From Sphingomonadales bacterium (GTDB lineage Bacteria > Pseudomonadota > Alphaproteobacteria > Sphingomonadales > Sphingomonadaceae): a DNA stretch of 63,253 bases. Of the stretch, positions 1 to 9,715 are shown piece after piece. Position 1 is the first letter of the stretch, and each line of letters opens with the position of its first letter. The position numbers were made by a program, and so were the translations under genes. Location of the stretch: NCBI GenBank assembly GCA_028869175.1, contig JAGWTB010000002.1, forward strand, positions 1-63,253, given 5' to 3'. The notes beneath the pieces were generated by a model. It saw only the letters and a list, made by a program, of their open reading frames with translations, was not told the DNA's origin and did not search any database.

Positions 1-165
1 GGCGACATCGGCATCATCGACCGCTTCGGTCCCAACGGTGCCGCCTGGGTGGTATCACAGGGTACGCGGGCGGCGCAGAAGCTGCAGTCGGGTTATCTCT
101 ACTCCTATGCGCTGGTCATGCTGCTCGGACTTGTCGGGGCAGTGAGCTGGGTGATTTGGTCATGA
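1..165 (+). CDS. nuoL: NADH-quinone oxidoreductase subunit L, 3' end (partial)
   Basis: Only the last 54 codons are present; the gene enters from the left edge. The readable C-terminus (GDIGIIDRFGPNGAAW, then a hydrophobic helix ending VIWS) looks like the end of NuoL, the distal proton-pumping membrane subunit of complex I. Its stop (163-165) overlaps the nuoM ATG (162-164) as ATGA, the usual translational coupling in nuo operons. The identification rests mainly on this context, since nuoM and nuoN follow directly. Confidence 0.85.
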   Translation, partial: GDIGIIDRFGPNGAAWVVSQGTRAAQKLQSGYLYSYALVMLLGLVGAVSWVIWS

Positions 166-1703
166 CGTCGTTCCCCATTCTCTCGCTGATGATGCTGGTG
201 CCGCTGGTCGGCGCGCTGGCATGCCTGTTCTCCGATGCGAAGATGGCGCGCACCATTGCCCTAGCGGCGACGCTGGTCGACCTGCTGCTCGGGCTGTTCC
301 TGTGGAGCGCCTACGACGTGGGCGGCGCGCAGTGGCAGTTCGTCGAGAAGGTGCCGCTCTTCTCGGGCTTTTCCTGGGCGCTCGGCATCGATGGCATTGC
401 CCTGATGCTGATCGAGCTGACCGTGTTCCTGATGCCGGTGTGCATCGGCGCGAGCTGGCTTTCGGTGGAAAAGCGCGTCGGCGAATACATGGCCGCCTTC
501 CTGATGATGGAAGTGCTGATCATGGGCGTGTTCACCGCGCAGGACCTGTTCCTGTTCTACATCTTCTTCGAAGCCGGCCTGATCCCGATGTACCTGATCA
601 TCGGCATCTGGGGCGGGGCGGACCGGATCTACGCCAGCTACAAGTTCTTCCTCTACACCCTGCTGGGTTCGGTGCTGATGCTGATCGCCATGCTGTGGAT
701 GGCGAATGAGGCGGGGACGACCGACGTGCCGACCCTGATGGCCTACAACTTCCCGGTGGCCGCGCAGAAGTGGCTGTGGCTCGCGTTTTTCGCCAGCTTT
801 GCGGTGAAGATGCCGATGTGGCCGGTCCACACCTGGCTGCCCGATGCGCACGTCCAGGCGCCCACTGCGGGTTCGGTGTTGCTGGCCGGCGTGCTGCTGA
901 AGATGGGCGGCTATGGCTTCATCCGCTTCTCGTTGCCGATGTTCCCGGAAGCCTCGGCCGATTTCGCCTGGCTGATCTTCGTGCTGTCGATGGTCGCGGT
1001 GGTCGCCACCTCGCTGATCGCGCTGGTGCAGAACGACATGAAGAAGCTGATCGCCTATTCCTCGGTCGCGCACATGGCGATCGTCACGGTAGGGCTGTTC
1101 GCCTTCAACGTGCAGGGCCTCGAAGGCTCGATGATCGTCATGCTGAGCCACGGCCTGGTTTCGGGCGCGCTGTTCCTCAGCGTCGGCATCATCTATGACC
1201 GGCTGCACACGCGCGAGATTGACCGTTACGGCGGGCTTTCGATCAACATGCCGAAATACGCGCTGTTCTTCCTGTTCTTCACCATGGCCTCGATCGGCCT
1301 GCCGGCGACGAGCGGTTTTGTCGGCGAGTTCCTCAGCCTGTCGGGCATCTACCAGATGTCGAGCTGGGTGGCCTTCGTCTGCGGTACCGGCGTGATCCTG
1401 GGGGCGGGCTACATGCTCTACCTCTATCGCCGGGTCGCCTTCGGGGACCAGAAGAACGCGGATGCCGCCGCCATGCCCGATCTCGATCTGCGTGAACTGG
1501 CCATGGTCGTCGCGCTGGCGCTGCCGGTGCTGTGGATGGGCATCTATCCCGAAAGCTTCCTCGCGCCGATGCGCAAGGATATCGCCGCGCTTGACGCCCG
1601 GCTCGCGCAGGCCAGGCCGCAAGGCGATGCCAGACTTACCGCAGGCAAGCCGAAACCGGCAGCTGCCGACCACACCGAACACGCTGCCGAGGGGGCGCAC
1701 TGA
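162..1703 (+). CDS. nuoM: NADH-quinone oxidoreductase subunit M
   Basis: Complex I membrane-arm subunit, an antiporter-like proton channel of the inner membrane, 513 aa. It is hydrophobic throughout with about 14 predicted helices. Typical Proton_antipo_M stretches are visible: KMPMWPVHTWLPDAHVQAP around residues 216-234, the discontinuous-helix region rich in Lys and Gly after it, and KKLIAYSSVAHM around 295-306. I start at ATG 162, which overlaps the nuoL stop, rather than at the in-frame TTG six bases upstream. The C-terminal tail of about 30 residues is charged and low in complexity. Its stop shares one base with the nuoN ATG (TGATG), indicating coupled translation. Confidence 0.96.
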   Translation: MTSFPILSLMMLVPLVGALACLFSDAKMARTIALAATLVDLLLGLFLWSAYDVGGAQWQFVEKVPLFSGFSWALGIDGIALMLIELTVFLMPVCIGASWLSVEKRVGEYMAAFLMMEVLIMGVFTAQDLFLFYIFFEAGLIPMYLIIGIWGGADRIYASYKFFLYTLLGSVLMLIAMLWMANEAGTTDVPTLMAYNFPVAAQKWLWLAFFASFAVKMPMWPVHTWLPDAHVQAPTAGSVLLAGVLLKMGGYGFIRFSLPMFPEASADFAWLIFVLSMVAVVATSLIALVQNDMKKLIAYSSVAHMAIVTVGLFAFNVQGLEGSMIVMLSHGLVSGALFLSVGIIYDRLHTREIDRYGGLSINMPKYALFFLFFTMASIGLPATSGFVGEFLSLSGIYQMSSWVAFVCGTGVILGAGYMLYLYRRVAFGDQKNADAAAMPDLDLRELAMVVALALPVLWMGIYPESFLAPMRKDIAALDARLAQARPQGDARLTAGKPKPAAADHTEHAAEGAH

Positions 1704-3166
1704 TGGATTGGGCCACCTCGCTGCGCCTCGTGGCGCCTGAAGAACTGCTCAGCTTTGCGGGCATTGTCCTGCTGCTCGTCGCCGCCTGGCATGGCGACCG
1801 ACTGGCACGCGGGATCAACTGGCTGGCGATTGCCACGCTCGCCGTCGCCGCGATCATGGTTGCTCCCAGCCTGTGCTGCGGCGCGATGGGGGCGGGGGCT
1901 TCGGCCTTCTTCGGCCAGTACAGCGGCGATGCCTTTGCCGGTTTCGCCAAGTTGCTGATCTACGCCGCCGCCGGTGCCTCGCTGGTGGTTGCCCCGGCGT
2001 TCTTCGGGCGGCTGCGCGCGATGAAGGCGGAATATCCGATCCTGGTGCTGTTTGCCGTGGCGGGCATGGGGCTGATGGTTTCGGCGACCAACCTGCTGAC
2101 ACTCTACATCGGTCTCGAACTGAACTCGCTCGCCGCCTACGTGCTGGCGGCGTTCCTGCGGCGCGACGGGCGCTCGGCCGAAGCGGGGCTCAAGTACTTC
2201 GTGCTGGGCGCACTGGCATCGGGCATCCTGCTGTTCGGCATGAGCCTGACCTACGGCTTCACCGGCACCACCAGCTTCGAAGGCATCCGCGCGGCCATGT
2301 CGGGCGAAATGTCTAAGGGGGCGCTGTTCGGCATCACCTTCATGCTGGCCGGGCTGGCCTTCAAGATCAGTGCGGTGCCGTTCCACATGTGGACGCCCGA
2401 CGTGTACGAAGGCGCGCCGACCCCGGTGACCATGCTGTTCGCCTCCGCCCCCAAGGTCGCGGCGCTGGCGCTGACCATGCGGGTGGCGCTGGTTGCTTTC
2501 GGAACGCAGGTCCACGCCTGGCAGCAGATCGTCATCTTCGCCGCGCTGGCCTCGATCATCGTCGGCGCGCTGGGGGCGATCGGCCAGCAGAACATCAAGC
2601 GCCTGCTTGCCTATTCGTCGATCAACAATGTCGGCTTCATGCTGATCGGCCTTGCCGCTGCCACCCAGCAGGGCGCGGCGGCGATGCTGGTCTACCTCGC
2701 GATCTATGTCGCCATGACTGTCGGCGGTTTCGTCGCCGTGCTGATGCTCAAGGATGCCAATGGCGAACCGGTCGAGAATATCGCCGATCTTGCCGGCCTC
2801 TCGCGGGAGCGCAAGGTGCTCGCCGCCTGCCTCGCCATGGTGATGTTCAGCCTTGCCGGACTTCCACCACTGTTCGGTTTCTGGGGCAAGTTCGTCGTGT
2901 TCCAGGCGGCGGTGCAGGCGCACCTGTTCACGTTGGCGGTGCTCGGTGTCATTGGCAGTGTTCCGGCGGCGTTCTACTACCTCAAGGTGGTCAAGATCAT
3001 GTATTTTGATGATCCGGCGGGCAAGGCTCTGGGCAAGAGCGACTGGATGCATCAGGCGCTGCTGGCGCTGTCCGCGGCGTTCATTTCGCCGCTGGGCTAC
3101 CTGCTGACCAAGTGCCTGGGCGAACTGGCTGGCAAGGCCGCCGCCGCCCTGTTCCACGTCGTTTGA
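1703..3166 (+). CDS. nuoN: NADH-quinone oxidoreductase subunit N
   Basis: Third antiporter-like subunit of the complex I membrane arm, 487 aa, normal family length. It has some 14 hydrophobic segments and the family signature around residues 225-240 (KISAVPFHMWTPDVYEGAP), plus KRLLAYSSINNVGFML near 300-315. It begins inside the nuoM stop codon and its stop overlaps the birA start (TTGA), so the housekeeping genes behind it are probably cotranscribed with the nuo operon. This nuoN-birA-coaX order is common in alphaproteobacteria. Confidence 0.96.
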   Translation: MDWATSLRLVAPEELLSFAGIVLLLVAAWHGDRLARGINWLAIATLAVAAIMVAPSLCCGAMGAGASAFFGQYSGDAFAGFAKLLIYAAAGASLVVAPAFFGRLRAMKAEYPILVLFAVAGMGLMVSATNLLTLYIGLELNSLAAYVLAAFLRRDGRSAEAGLKYFVLGALASGILLFGMSLTYGFTGTTSFEGIRAAMSGEMSKGALFGITFMLAGLAFKISAVPFHMWTPDVYEGAPTPVTMLFASAPKVAALALTMRVALVAFGTQVHAWQQIVIFAALASIIVGALGAIGQQNIKRLLAYSSINNVGFMLIGLAAATQQGAAAMLVYLAIYVAMTVGGFVAVLMLKDANGEPVENIADLAGLSRERKVLAACLAMVMFSLAGLPPLFGFWGKFVVFQAAVQAHLFTLAVLGVIGSVPAAFYYLKVVKIMYFDDPAGKALGKSDWMHQALLALSAAFISPLGYLLTKCLGELAGKAAAALFHVV

Positions 3167-3882
3167 TCGAAACCGTTACCAGCACTGGCTCGACCAATGC
3201 CGATCTCGCCGCGCGGCTTGCCCGCGGTGAGGCGGTGCCGGACGGAACGTGGCTGGTCGCTGACCGGCAACTGGCCGGTAAGGGCCGGCAGGGGCGGGAC
3301 TGGATCGACGGGCAGGGCAATTTCACCGGTTCAACGGTAGTCAACCTGCGCGGCGGCGATCCGCCCGCACCCACGCTGTCGCTGGTCGCCGGGCTGGCGG
3401 TGCATGAAGCCGTTGCCACCCGCTTGCCGCCACCCCACCGGGCGCTGCTCAAATGGCCGAATGACCTGATGCTCGGCGCGGCCAAGCTCGCCGGGATCCT
3501 GCTGGAGCGGGTGGGCGATGCGGTGATCGTCGGCATCGGCGTCAATCTGGCGCAGGCGCCCGATCTGGCCGACCGCGCCACCGTCGCCCTGTCCGCCTTT
3601 ACCCCCGCGCCCGACCGGGACGCCTTCGCCGCCGACCTCGCCCGGCTGTTCGCGCTGGAACTTGAGCGCTGGCGGCTCTATGGGCTGGCACCTGTCATCG
3701 CGCGGTGGCAGGCGGCGGGCCATCCGCCGGGTACGCCGCTGCTGGTGGGCGAGCCCGGCGAAGTGCCGCTTTCCGGCACATTTGCCGGACTCACCGCCGA
3801 GGGCACCTTGCAACTGCGCTTGGCGGACGGCACCTGCCGTGCCATCCACGCGGGCGACGTTCGCCTCACACAACCGGACTGA
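3163..3882 (+). CDS. birA: Biotin-[acetyl-CoA-carboxylase] ligase
   Basis: Activates biotin with ATP and attaches it to the biotin carboxyl carrier protein of acetyl-CoA carboxylase. 239 aa, the short monofunctional form without the N-terminal DNA-binding repressor domain of E. coli BirA. The N-terminal [10 protein letters not shown] segment, the biotinyl-AMP loop GRQGRDW (about residues 43-49) and LKWPNDLML with the catalytic-region Lys are visible; the C-terminal SH3-like domain is at about 190-239. No ATG fits: the first homologous residues follow a TTG at 3163 that overlaps the nuoN stop. An ATG at 3112 lies inside nuoN and would add non-homologous sequence. Confidence 0.92.
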   Translation: MIETVTSTGSTNADLAARLARGEAVPDGTWLVADRQLAGKGRQGRDWIDGQGNFTGSTVVNLRGGDPPAPTLSLVAGLAVHEAVATRLPPPHRALLKWPNDLMLGAAKLAGILLERVGDAVIVGIGVNLAQAPDLADRATVALSAFTPAPDRDAFAADLARLFALELERWRLYGLAPVIARWQAAGHPPGTPLLVGEPGEVPLSGTFAGLTAEGTLQLRLADGTCRAIHAGDVRLTQPD

Positions 3883-3895
3883 ACAGGAACCACCC

Positions 3896-4690
3896 ATGCT
3901 GCTCGCCATCGATGTCGGCAATACCAACGTCGTTTTCGCCCTGTTCGCCATGAATGCGGAAGGTGGCCGGACGATCAAGGCACGCTGGCGCATCGCCACC
4001 GACCCGCGCCGCACCGGCGACGAATATGCCGTGTGGCTGATGCAACTGCTCGAAATCCGGGGCGTTTCGCGCAAGGAGGTGAAGCAGATCATCGTCTCCA
4101 CCGTCGTCCCGCGCGCGCTGCACAACATCGAGGTGCTGGCGAAGAACTACTTCAACCTTGATCTCGTGATCGCCGGGCAGGGCAAGGCCGACTATGCCAT
4201 CGATGTCGATGTGCCCGACCCGCGCTCGCTCGGGTCAGACCGCGCAGTCAACGCCATTGCTGCCCATGCCAAATATGCCGGAGACCTGATCGTCATCGAC
4301 TTCGGCACGGCAACGACGCTCGATGCCATAGACTTTCACGGGGCCTACAAGGGCGGGATCATCGCGCCGGGGATCAACCTCTCGCTCGATGCGCTGGTGG
4401 GCAACACCGCCAAGCTGCCACGCATTGCCATCGAATCGCCCAAGAACGACAACGTGATCGGCACCAACACCGAAGACCAGATGCTGATCGGCGTGTTCTG
4501 GGGCTATGTCGCGATGATGGAGGGCCTGGTCGCGCGGATGCGGGCGCAGATTGGCCGTCCCGCAAAGGTGGTGGCGACCGGCGGTCTGGCGGTGCTGTTC
4601 AACGAGCATACTGACCTGTTCGATGCGGTGGACCCCGATCTCACGCTGGATGGGCTGGCCATCCTCGCGGAAAGGGCGGCTGCCAAGTGA
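3896..4690 (+). CDS. coaX: Type III pantothenate kinase
   Basis: Phosphorylates pantothenate in the first step of coenzyme A synthesis; type III kinases belong to the ASKHA fold. 264 aa, standard length. Motifs: [12 protein letters not shown] at residues 5-16 (phosphate loop), [16 protein letters not shown] around 104-119 (pantothenate/dimer site) and [13 protein letters not shown] around 130-142. The ATG at 3896 follows an AGGAACC Shine-Dalgarno-like stretch 13 bases after the birA stop. The open frame extends upstream into birA but that part is not homologous. Its stop overlaps the GTG start of the RNase J gene. Confidence 0.95.
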   Translation: MLLAIDVGNTNVVFALFAMNAEGGRTIKARWRIATDPRRTGDEYAVWLMQLLEIRGVSRKEVKQIIVSTVVPRALHNIEVLAKNYFNLDLVIAGQGKADYAIDVDVPDPRSLGSDRAVNAIAAHAKYAGDLIVIDFGTATTLDAIDFHGAYKGGIIAPGINLSLDALVGNTAKLPRIAIESPKNDNVIGTNTEDQMLIGVFWGYVAMMEGLVARMRAQIGRPAKVVATGGLAVLFNEHTDLFDAVDPDLTLDGLAILAERAAAK

Positions 4691-6345
4691 ACGCTGCAAA
4701 AGGGCTGAAGCCCGGCAAGGAACTGCTGTTTTGTGCGCTCGGCGGATCGGGCGAGATTGGCATGAACGTCAATCTCTATGGCTGCGACGGCAAGTGGCTG
4801 ATGGTCGATCTGGGCATGACCTTCAGTGGCAACGAATATCCGGGTGTCGAACTGGTTTTCGCCGATCTCGAATTCATCGAGGAGCGCCGCAAGGACCTGA
4901 TCGGCGTGGTGCTGACTCACGCGCATGAGGATCATATCGGCGCGGTGCCCTATTTCGCCGCCGATCTGGGCGTGCCGCTCTATGCCACGCCGTTCACCGC
5001 GCGGCTGGTGGCGGAGAAGCTGGAGGAAGCCAAGCTTTCGCGCGAAGTCGAACTCAACGTGATCGATCACCTTGATCGCTTCGAACTCGGCCCATTCGGC
5101 ATCCGCTACGTGCCGCTCGCCCACTCGATTGCCGAAGGCAATGCGCTGCTGATCGATACGCCCTATGGCAACATCTTTCATACCGGCGACTGGAAGCTGG
5201 ACGATGAGCCGCTGGTCGGCGTGCCGACTACCGCGCACGACCTGACCGAAATCGGCGACGACGGCGTGCTGGCGCTGGTCTGCGATTCGACCAATGTGTT
5301 CAACCAGGAAGCCTCGGGTTCCGAAGGTGATGTCTGGCGCGGTCTGGTGGAGGAAGTGCGGCGGCACCCCGGCAAGCGGGTGCTGGTGACAACCTTTGCC
5401 TCCAACGTCGCACGCCTGCAATCGCTGGCGCGGGTGGCGGTGGCAACCGGGCGGCAGCTTTGCGTTGCCGGCCGCTCGCTGGACCGGATCATCCGCACCG
5501 CGCAGGCATCGGGCTATCTCAAGGATCTGCCCGACATCGTCGACATGAACCGCGCGATGGACCTGCCGCGCGGCGAGGTGATGATTGTCGCCACCGGCGG
5601 ACAGGGTGAGGCGCGCGCCGCGCTCGGACGGATTTCCGAAGGCAACCACCCCATCGCGCTCGAATCGGGCGATGTCGTGCTGTTTTCCAGCCGCCAGATT
5701 CCGGGCAACGAGATCGCTATCGGGCGCATCCAGAACCGGCTGGCGGAAAAGGGCGTGGTCGTGGTCACCGACCGGCAGAGCCATATCCACGTCTCCGGAC
5801 ACCCCGGAAGGCCTGAACTGGAGGCGATGTACGGCTGGATCAGGCCCGAAATCCTCATGCCGGTCCACGGCGAGATGCGCCACATGCGTGAGCAGGCGCG
5901 GGTCGGCAAGGCCTTCGGGATTGGCCAGACGGTGGTGCAGAAAAACGGAGACCTGGTACGACTGGCCCCGGGCAAGCCCGGCAAATTCGCCGAAGTGCGC
6001 GCCGGTCGGCTGATCCTTGATGGCGACATCATCGCGCCGGCTGACGGCATGGCCATGGTCATGCGGCGGCGCATGGCGCAGAACGGCGTGGTCATTGTCG
6101 CGCTGGACGGCAGGGGAGGGGCGCAGGTCGCCGGTCTCGGCCTGCCGCTGGAAGAAGACTATGACGCCTTCGTGATCGAAGCGCAGGACGATGTTGCCGA
6201 TGCCCTGGCCAAGCTCAAGGGCGGGCAGCGGCGTGACCGCGATACGGTGATCGAAGCAGCGCGCCTCGCCGCGCGCCGTGCGGCGCAGCGCTGGTGCGGC
6301 AAGAAGCCGCAGGTGCAGGTCATGTTGCCGGAGGGCCAAGCATGA
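4687..6345 (+). CDS. rnj: Ribonuclease J
   Basis: Metallo-beta-lactamase/beta-CASP ribonuclease with endo- and 5'-3' exonuclease activity in mRNA decay and rRNA maturation. 552 aa. Motif 2 HAHEDHIGA is at about residues 78-86, and further metal ligands are in HTGDWKLD. The beta-CASP domain occupies about 210-360 and a C-terminal alpha/beta domain lies at the end. The GTG start overlaps the coaX stop (GTGA). Placement next to coaX and a DUF1467 gene is a recurrent alphaproteobacterial arrangement. RNase J coexisting with RNase E is usual in this class. Confidence 0.94.
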   Translation: MNAAKGLKPGKELLFCALGGSGEIGMNVNLYGCDGKWLMVDLGMTFSGNEYPGVELVFADLEFIEERRKDLIGVVLTHAHEDHIGAVPYFAADLGVPLYATPFTARLVAEKLEEAKLSREVELNVIDHLDRFELGPFGIRYVPLAHSIAEGNALLIDTPYGNIFHTGDWKLDDEPLVGVPTTAHDLTEIGDDGVLALVCDSTNVFNQEASGSEGDVWRGLVEEVRRHPGKRVLVTTFASNVARLQSLARVAVATGRQLCVAGRSLDRIIRTAQASGYLKDLPDIVDMNRAMDLPRGEVMIVATGGQGEARAALGRISEGNHPIALESGDVVLFSSRQIPGNEIAIGRIQNRLAEKGVVVVTDRQSHIHVSGHPGRPELEAMYGWIRPEILMPVHGEMRHMREQARVGKAFGIGQTVVQKNGDLVRLAPGKPGKFAEVRAGRLILDGDIIAPADGMAMVMRRRMAQNGVVIVALDGRGGAQVAGLGLPLEEDYDAFVIEAQDDVADALAKLKGGQRRDRDTVIEAARLAARRAAQRWCGKKPQVQVMLPEGQA

Positions 6346-6635
6346 AATGGACATCGATGCTGGCGATCTGGTCGCTGTTCTGGGTGATGAGCGCGGTGCT
6401 GATGCTGCCCTTCGGGGTGAAGACCCACGACGAGTTGGGGATCGACAAGGTTCCGGGTCAGGCGGAGAGCGCGCCCGGCAACTTCAATCCCGTGCGGATC
6501 GCCAAGCGCGCAACCATGCTCTCGCTGGTGCTGTTCGGCCTGTACTATGCCAACTACGTCAATGGTTGGGTGCTGCCGCAGGACGTGAACCTGTTCGGCA
6601 AGCCGCCCAATTTCGACGGCACCAAACCGGGCTGA
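6342..6635 (+). CDS. DUF1467 family membrane protein
   Basis: A 97-aa inner-membrane protein of unknown function with two predicted helices: residues about 6-21 (MLAIWSLFWVMSAVLMLPFG) and about 63-80. Between them lies the conserved-looking GVKTHDELG stretch followed by a Pro/Gly-rich linker, typical of DUF1467 as I recall it. ATG 6342 overlaps the RNase J stop (ATGA); the open frame runs further upstream, but this start gives a proper membrane N-terminus. It is the last gene of the apparent nuo-rnj transcription unit, since the next gene is convergent. Confidence 0.82.
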   Translation: MKWTSMLAIWSLFWVMSAVLMLPFGVKTHDELGIDKVPGQAESAPGNFNPVRIAKRATMLSLVLFGLYYANYVNGWVLPQDVNLFGKPPNFDGTKPG

Positions 6636-6651
6636 CAACGCAAGCTTGGTA

Positions 6652-9279
6652 TCAGTTCCTGAACCGCTCGATTGCCTGCGCCAGCGCGACGTAGAGCTTG
6701 CCCATATCCGAAGACAGCAGCGTCACCCCCAGTGCGTGACCGTCGCGGGTTGACAGCAGCTGCCGCAGCATGGCCTCGAAATCGTGGATGTAGTGGCTGA
6801 CGTGATCGCGGAAGCTGCGGTCCGCTTCATACAACTGGCCGATTTCCTTGGCCTCCGCCGCATCGAGCAGCCGCACCGCGCGGCGGGTGAAGATGCCGCG
6901 GTCACCCTTGAGGTAGCTCGCCCAAGCGGTGTCGGTGACATCGGTATCCAGGGCGCGGGCAATGTCGATGGCGTTGGAGTTGAGCGCCTCGGTGATCAGC
7001 GCCACCCGGCGCGAGAAGTCGTTGTCGACCTGCTCTTCGGCCCGCTGACGTGCCTGCGATACGCGGGTTTCCAGATTTCCGGCGAGTTCGTTGACCTTGG
7101 CCAGCTGATCGCGCAGCTGGATCGCAGCCTCGCGGCTGACTCCGGCGGCATGGGCGGCGGCCTGTTCAAGCTGCCCGGCCGCTTCGGCAGCGCGGGCGCG
7201 CATCGCCTTCTCGATCGCCGCGCCGCTTTCCTCGCCCAGCTTGTTGGCCAGCACGGCGATCTGGTCGGCGCTGATTGCCTCGATGGTCTTTGCTACCCCG
7301 CGCGCGGTGGCTTCGAGTTCGCCGATGGCACCGCGCAGCTTGACCTGCGCTTCGGCGGCGATCCGGTTGCTGTCGCGCTGGGTGGATTCGAGCGACTGCT
7401 GGATGCCTTCGAGGGCAGCAGCATGCGAGACCGCCGATTCTGCCAGCCGCACGTGCAGCGCTTCCAGCTCGGATCCGGCAGAACCCAGCGTTTCGCGCGT
7501 ATCGATGACATAGGATGACAAGGCTTCGCCGCGCTTGCCGGCTTCGTCAACCGCATCGCGCAATGCAAAGGCCCGGCGCTCAAGCTCTTCCAGCCGGGTT
7601 TCGCCGGTGGCGATGGCTTGCGGCAGGTCTTCGCGGCTGTGCTGAACGCTGGCCTGGATCAGTTCGAGCAGCCGCACCGAGCTGTCGGTGAGCGCGGCCA
7701 CCGAGGCATCGGTACCGGACAACGCCTCGCGGCTGCCCGCGAGTTTCTCGGTTAATGTGCCCAGGCTGGCGGCAAGTGTTGCTTCGGCCTGGCTGCCGTG
7801 CCCGGCAATCTCCTGCATCCGGGCTGCGAATGTCTCCAACCGCTCGCCCAGCGCATCAGCCTGACGCGCCTGTTCGCGGGTATGCGTTTCCTGCGCGGTG
7901 CGGTAATTGGCGACCGCGGCGTCGAGCATGGCCAGCCGTTCGGCCAGCCGCTCGGCAGCCTGCTGCTCGCGCACATCGGCGTCAGCGTGGCGGCGGGCGA
8001 TTTCCTCGTCGAACAGACGGTCCCGCTCGGCGAGGCCCTGATCGAGGCGGTGGGCTTCGGCGGTAAGCTCGGTCAGTCGCCGGCGCGCGGCCTCCATCGC
8101 CTGGCGGTCTACTGTTTCGAGCGTGCCGATGGCCTGGCGCATGTCGGCATCGAGCTGCGCGAGGCCTTCCTTCCATGCGGCCACGGCCTTATCCTCGCCA
8201 TCGCGCAGCGAACGCGCAATCGTGGCCCCTTCGTCGCGCAGCGCGGTGAGGCGCGCGCGGAGCGAGACAAGGCTTTCCTCCTCATGCCCATCCAGCAGGC
8301 GGCGGGTTTCTTCCAGTTCGGCCGTCATTGCCGAGGCCCGGCTACGGATCGCGGCCAGCGCTTCCACTTCGTGCCCGTCCAACTGAGTGCGGAACTCACT
8401 GCTGCGCTCGGCAAGGGTGGCGAAGCGCGCTTCGGCGATTTCGGCAAGCTGGGCGGCCTGGGCAGTGAAAGCCTCGGAGGCGCTGTCAACCTTCGCGCGC
8501 AGCGTTTCAACCTGCCGTTCGCTGGCAACGCCGAACTCGTTGAGCTTGTTGAAGCCGTTGATCATGTCCTGCAACTGCGCCTGCGCGGCGCGGCCGGCAT
8601 TGCCGATGTTGTTGGTGACATCCTTGGCCGAACTGGCGATTACCGGCAGCTGCCCGCGCAGCTTCTCCATATTGTCGAGAGCGGCTTCGCTGACATCGCC
8701 GATGGCGGTCACCTGCGCGCCGTTGGACTGGATCAGGCCCTGCAGCCGATCAGCGTGCTGTGAAAGCCGTTCGCCGGCCATCCGGCCAAGCGATTCGAGG
8801 TCTCGCGACTGCGAAGCGAGGAATTCGCGGGCCAGGCTCAGTTCGCCGTTGACAGCAGCAAGCCGGGTTTCGAGGCGCTGCGTTTCCTCGTTCAGCAGCC
8901 GGGCGGCGTCGGCAAAACGACCGGCTTCACGCCGGCTGGTGCGCATGACCAGCAGCCAGACAACGCAGACCAGCAGGGTGGGACTCGCCCAGGCCGTGAT
9001 CCAGCCGGACCATTGCGCCGGGGCAGCGCCTGCCTGCATCGCCGCCCGGTTGCTCCAGGCGAAGAACGCGGTCCAGCCGAGAATGGCCGCGAGCGCGATT
9101 GCCGGGGCCATCCAGCCGCTGCGGTGGACGGGTGCGGGATCGTCCGCCTCCCACATATCCTCGCTCCAGCTCTCGTCCAGCGTGAGCGTGCCCTCCGCCG
9201 TTGCAGCGGTTTCCAAGGCGTCCGGTGCGGCATTTTCGTTGCCCGAACCGATCGCGACGATGCGTGTACCCCCAGCCAT
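6652..9279 (-). CDS. Large coiled-coil membrane protein (putative ATPase, sphingomonad type)
   Basis: An 875-aa protein I cannot assign a function. An acidic N-terminal cytoplasmic stretch (residues 1-53) is followed by two closely spaced membrane helices (about 57-75 and 93-112, the second ending LLVMRTSRR). Some 680 residues of predicted coiled coil follow, rich in Ala, Glu, Gln, Leu and Arg, and then a globular C-terminal 100 residues (from about ALNSNAIDIARALDTDV). The layout resembles methyl-accepting or polar-scaffold proteins, but no methylation-helix hairpin or Walker motif is evident, so the ATPase label often given to such proteins is unsupported here. It is divergently transcribed from the Hpt-like gene, with 70 bp between them. 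Confidence 0.75.
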   Translation of the reverse strand: MAGGTRIVAIGSGNENAAPDALETAATAEGTLTLDESWSEDMWEADDPAPVHRSGWMAPAIALAAILGWTAFFAWSNRAAMQAGAAPAQWSGWITAWASPTLLVCVVWLLVMRTSRREAGRFADAARLLNEETQRLETRLAAVNGELSLAREFLASQSRDLESLGRMAGERLSQHADRLQGLIQSNGAQVTAIGDVSEAALDNMEKLRGQLPVIASSAKDVTNNIGNAGRAAQAQLQDMINGFNKLNEFGVASERQVETLRAKVDSASEAFTAQAAQLAEIAEARFATLAERSSEFRTQLDGHEVEALAAIRSRASAMTAELEETRRLLDGHEEESLVSLRARLTALRDEGATIARSLRDGEDKAVAAWKEGLAQLDADMRQAIGTLETVDRQAMEAARRRLTELTAEAHRLDQGLAERDRLFDEEIARRHADADVREQQAAERLAERLAMLDAAVANYRTAQETHTREQARQADALGERLETFAARMQEIAGHGSQAEATLAASLGTLTEKLAGSREALSGTDASVAALTDSSVRLLELIQASVQHSREDLPQAIATGETRLEELERRAFALRDAVDEAGKRGEALSSYVIDTRETLGSAGSELEALHVRLAESAVSHAAALEGIQQSLESTQRDSNRIAAEAQVKLRGAIGELEATARGVAKTIEAISADQIAVLANKLGEESGAAIEKAMRARAAEAAGQLEQAAAHAAGVSREAAIQLRDQLAKVNELAGNLETRVSQARQRAEEQVDNDFSRRVALITEALNSNAIDIARALDTDVTDTAWASYLKGDRGIFTRRAVRLLDAAEAKEIGQLYEADRSFRDHVSHYIHDFEAMLRQLLSTRDGHALGVTLLSSDMGKLYVALAQAIERFRN

Positions 9280-9349
9280 GCGGCGCTAGATACCACGGAT
9301 CGCCGCCATATAAACCCCGGTTTAACCTTATCGCGATAAACCGTTCTGC

Positions 9350-9652
9350 ATGGCATATGAAGCAGGAGCCCTCGACGCGACCCTCGCCGCAGCCGCCGGT
9401 GACGATGCCGCGCTGTTTGCCGAACTGCGGACAGCGTTTATCGACAGTCTGGCCCGGCAGGTTGACCTGCTGCGCCGTTCGCGCTGCGATGGAAACTGGC
9501 AGGTCGCCGCCATGCGGCTCAAGGGGCTTGCTGCCAGTTTTCATGCCGATCCGCTGATCCTCCTTGCGGAACAAGCGCTTGAGGCTGCTCCCGGTGAACC
9601 GGGCGTGGTCCGCCGTATCCAGGCCTTTCTCGACGAATTCAGCGAAGCCTGA
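9350..9652 (+). CDS. Hpt-domain-like protein lacking the phospho-histidine
   Basis: A 100-aa helical protein. Its core WQVAAMRLKGLAASFHADP (about residues 50-68) matches the helix of histidine phosphotransfer domains, where the family reads A-H-x-LKG. Here Met55 stands where the phosphorylated His should be; a His ten residues later is at the wrong position. The rest of the fold (AEQALE helix near 75) is kept, so it may act as a docking or phosphatase-blocking adaptor rather than a phosphocarrier. It is the first gene of a four-gene unit that ends with a kinase-like protein that has also lost its histidine. The assignment is by eye. Confidence 0.65.
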   Translation: MAYEAGALDATLAAAAGDDAALFAELRTAFIDSLARQVDLLRRSRCDGNWQVAAMRLKGLAASFHADPLILLAEQALEAAPGEPGVVRRIQAFLDEFSEA

Positions 9653-9715
9653 TCTGCCCCTTGGCACTTCGATCCCGGCTCACTAGAACCCGGCCTCCAA
9701 GCCGGGAGAAACAGG

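Noticed and set aside
4504..6354. 616-codon open frame antisense to the RNase J gene
   Set aside because: High GC content keeps the antisense frame free of stops; the sense strand has clear RNase J motifs, and the antisense product is Arg/His-rich without family features. The same holds for the long antisense frames over nuoM, nuoN, pyrG and tpsA.
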